64,000 nucleotides of DNA from the NCBI GenBank assembly GCA_905116865.2, contig CAJHNH020002457.1, forward strand, positions 1-64,000, given 5' to 3'. Below, piece by piece: positions 62,708-64,000 of the stretch. The translations under genes were made by a program, and so were the position numbers. The notes beneath the pieces are model-generated. The model ran no database searches. It was not told where the DNA came from and saw nothing but the letters and a program-made list of their open reading frames with translations. The stretch is from Candidula unifasciata. Lineage: Eukaryota; Mollusca; Gastropoda; Stylommatophora; Geomitridae. The first letter of the stretch is position 1. The number at the start of each line of letters is the position of its first letter.

Positions 62708-63365
62708 GGCCTACTTTTTCTTCCCAGCCGCGACTGCAGTTTGTCAAATATTAGCACTAAAGACAATGAGTGACTCAAAGATGCTATTTTCGGATGCAAA
62801 TCCAGAAGGAGAAAATTCTAGAAACCCCGTTCAGTCGATTAACACGGTTACAATGAGCGCCCTCTAAGGTCACGAAGTAACCTGATTTATATGAAACAAC
62901 AGTACTAGCAGTATTTGATTTGTGTTAAGAAACATGTGTTCATAAAGTTGGCCAGACTGCGCAAAAGACTGTTAACAACGTTTCGGGCGTTTTCAACTTA
63001 TCACAAAACAGTATGAAGAAATTTTCCCTGCGCTTAGCTAGAGTAGTTAGTTCATAACGTATGGTAGTTTCAGATTCGGATATCCGGTGTTGAGTGTCGG
63101 GTTGAGAATCAGGGCGATCCTGGAAAAACCCGGGGATAAACAACATAGGGTGTCAAGGCCTTGAAAACCCGGGAAATAAATATTAAATAAAATAATTTCA
63201 TTTTTTTTTAAAATTAAATATCAGAGCCTAGAAAACAGAAAGAAGAATCATAATAAGAATATTTTTAGATATTGCTAACATAATAGGTTTTAATATTTCG
63301 TATAAATATTTCCCGGCAGGTATCGACACTTTTCGGTCAAGTTCGGTCGTCTGCGGTGCAAGAGA
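62708..63365. other. Upstream flank of zinc-finger exon
   Basis: It may hold that gene's promoter on the minus strand. I see no TATA box at a convincing distance. The rest is unassigned. Confidence 0.3.
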
Positions 63366-63465
63366 AAGTAGCGCTTTCATAAATCGCAACAACCAACTGC
63401 ACATCAATAAGCCAGGTGTGTTGCACGTGTTGTTGTTATAAAATGGATGTACACGCAAAACAGTT
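63366..63465. repeat. Duplicated block shared with 63798-63851
   Basis: 'caaccaactgcacatcaata' with 'agcca', then 'aaaatggatgtacacgcaaa', occurs here with 30 extra bases in between, and again at 63802-63850 without them. Confidence 0.8.
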
Positions 63466-63477
63466 GGTCGGGTCAAG

Positions 63478-63775
63478 GGCAAACAATGCTTCTTTATATA
63501 TTGCAGGCATGGTGTGGTTCCTACAATTGATCTAATGTTCTCGTTTCGAACTCTGTCTCTCCTTGTGACATTGGCAGCCTTAATAAGTAAGCATCTCATT
63601 TCGCACGTCGTGATCTTTTTCTCCTGTGCTCTTGTTAGGGACCAGGTTTGGCATTGGTAGCAGAGGGTTGGTATAAACATGCAATTTATCAGTTGTCGTT
63701 TTAGTGCCATAGTGATGCTTGGGTGTTTTAGCAGTGGGGCGAGTTGGTAAGTTACTGCGTTCGCCTTTTGACATC
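63478..63775 (-). pseudogene. LINE fragment, RT thumb and C-terminal region
   Basis: The minus strand reads 'KANAVTYQLAPLLKHPSITM', 'IPTLCYQCQTWSLTRAQEKK', 'TTCEMRCLLIKAANVTRRDR' and 'VRNENIRSIVGTTPCLQYI'. This is the same LINE family as 20630-21600, and it is open over about 290 bp with one frame change near 63715. Both ends are truncated. Confidence 0.85.
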
Positions 63776-63784
63776 TTGCCTCAA

Positions 63785-63945
63785 GTTCCCTATCAATTCA
63801 ACAACCAACTGCACATCAATAAGCCAATAAAATGGATGTACACGCAAAACTCGGACCCGGGCACAATGCCAAAGTCCAAATAAACGAACACCCAGGACTT
63901 CTCGCCGAAGCTTAAAGCCGGTGAACAAGTTTAATGTGTATTAAC
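63785..63945 (-). repeat. Interspersed repeat rep-TTC, copy 4 (partial)
   Basis: On the minus strand: 'gttcaccggctttaagcttc', 'gagaagtcctgggtgttcgt' and 'gttttgcgtgtacatcc', colinear with copies at 675, 3530 and 33710. No trinucleotide run is present in this copy. Confidence 0.6.
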
Positions 63946-64000
63946 CTGACTGGCGTGGGCAACTGTCTCTGTGCAATCTCCATTCTCTAAAACGTTTGGT
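63942..64000 (+). repeat. Rep-G, partial copy
   Basis: 'aacctgactggcgtgggcaa' and 'tgcaatctc' match rep-G at 19735-19790. It is cut by the window end. Confidence 0.4.

Overview
This is a repeat-dominated piece of animal nuclear DNA, most likely from a gastropod mollusc. It has one intact, apparently single-exon class A GPCR of the FMRFamide-receptor-like group, and otherwise long introns or intergenic DNA filled with tRNA-derived SINEs, non-LTR retrotransposon remnants, mariner, hAT and pogo-type DNA transposons, two damaged LTR retrotransposons and many long micro- and minisatellites. There are no operons, bacterial-type ribosome binding sites, CRISPR arrays or convincing free-standing tRNA or rRNA genes. 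The assignment to molluscs is an inference from the receptor type and the repeat mix; I cannot name the species.

Layout. 0-3 kb: receptor gene (1169-2440, +). 3-23 kb: degenerate LINE pieces, simple repeats, a SPIN-like hAT MITE with a perfect 8-bp target duplication (4058-4234), a 31-bp minisatellite, a mariner relic and an R2-type endonuclease fragment (10974-11534, -). 20-22 kb: LINE reverse-transcriptase and zinc-finger tails. 22.8-26.4 kb: (GA)n, then a 1.8-kb satellite built on a unit of about 51 bp, invaded by a mariner that itself carries a tRNA-SINE. 28.3-29.5 kb: a hAT-like element holding a LINE. 30-32 kb: minisatellites, including a GAT array with higher-order structure. 32-34 kb: an internally deleted mariner and LINE scraps. 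35-40 kb: a local duplication, foldback MITEs and SINEs. 40.9-44.8 kb and 44.9-50.8 kb: two LTR retrotransposons in the same orientation, 147 bp apart, both lacking large parts of pol. 51-59 kb: SINEs, mariner pieces and LINE relics, with two or three candidate exons of an unidentified minus-strand gene. 59.8-62.7 kb: a 60-bp minisatellite, a 402-bp inverted-repeat element, a pogo/Tigger DNA-binding-only ORF (-), and a zinc-finger exon with a clean splice donor (-). 63-64 kb: LINE and interspersed-repeat copies.

Most open reading frames in the window are low-complexity translations of simple repeats or broken transposon fragments. The parts most worth following up are the SPIN-like element (a family known for horizontal transfer), the set of interspersed-repeat families that recur within the window and can be defined by comparing copies, the retained DNA-binding-only transposase ORF, and the candidate host exons at 52.6 kb, 57.7 kb and 62.4-62.7 kb.
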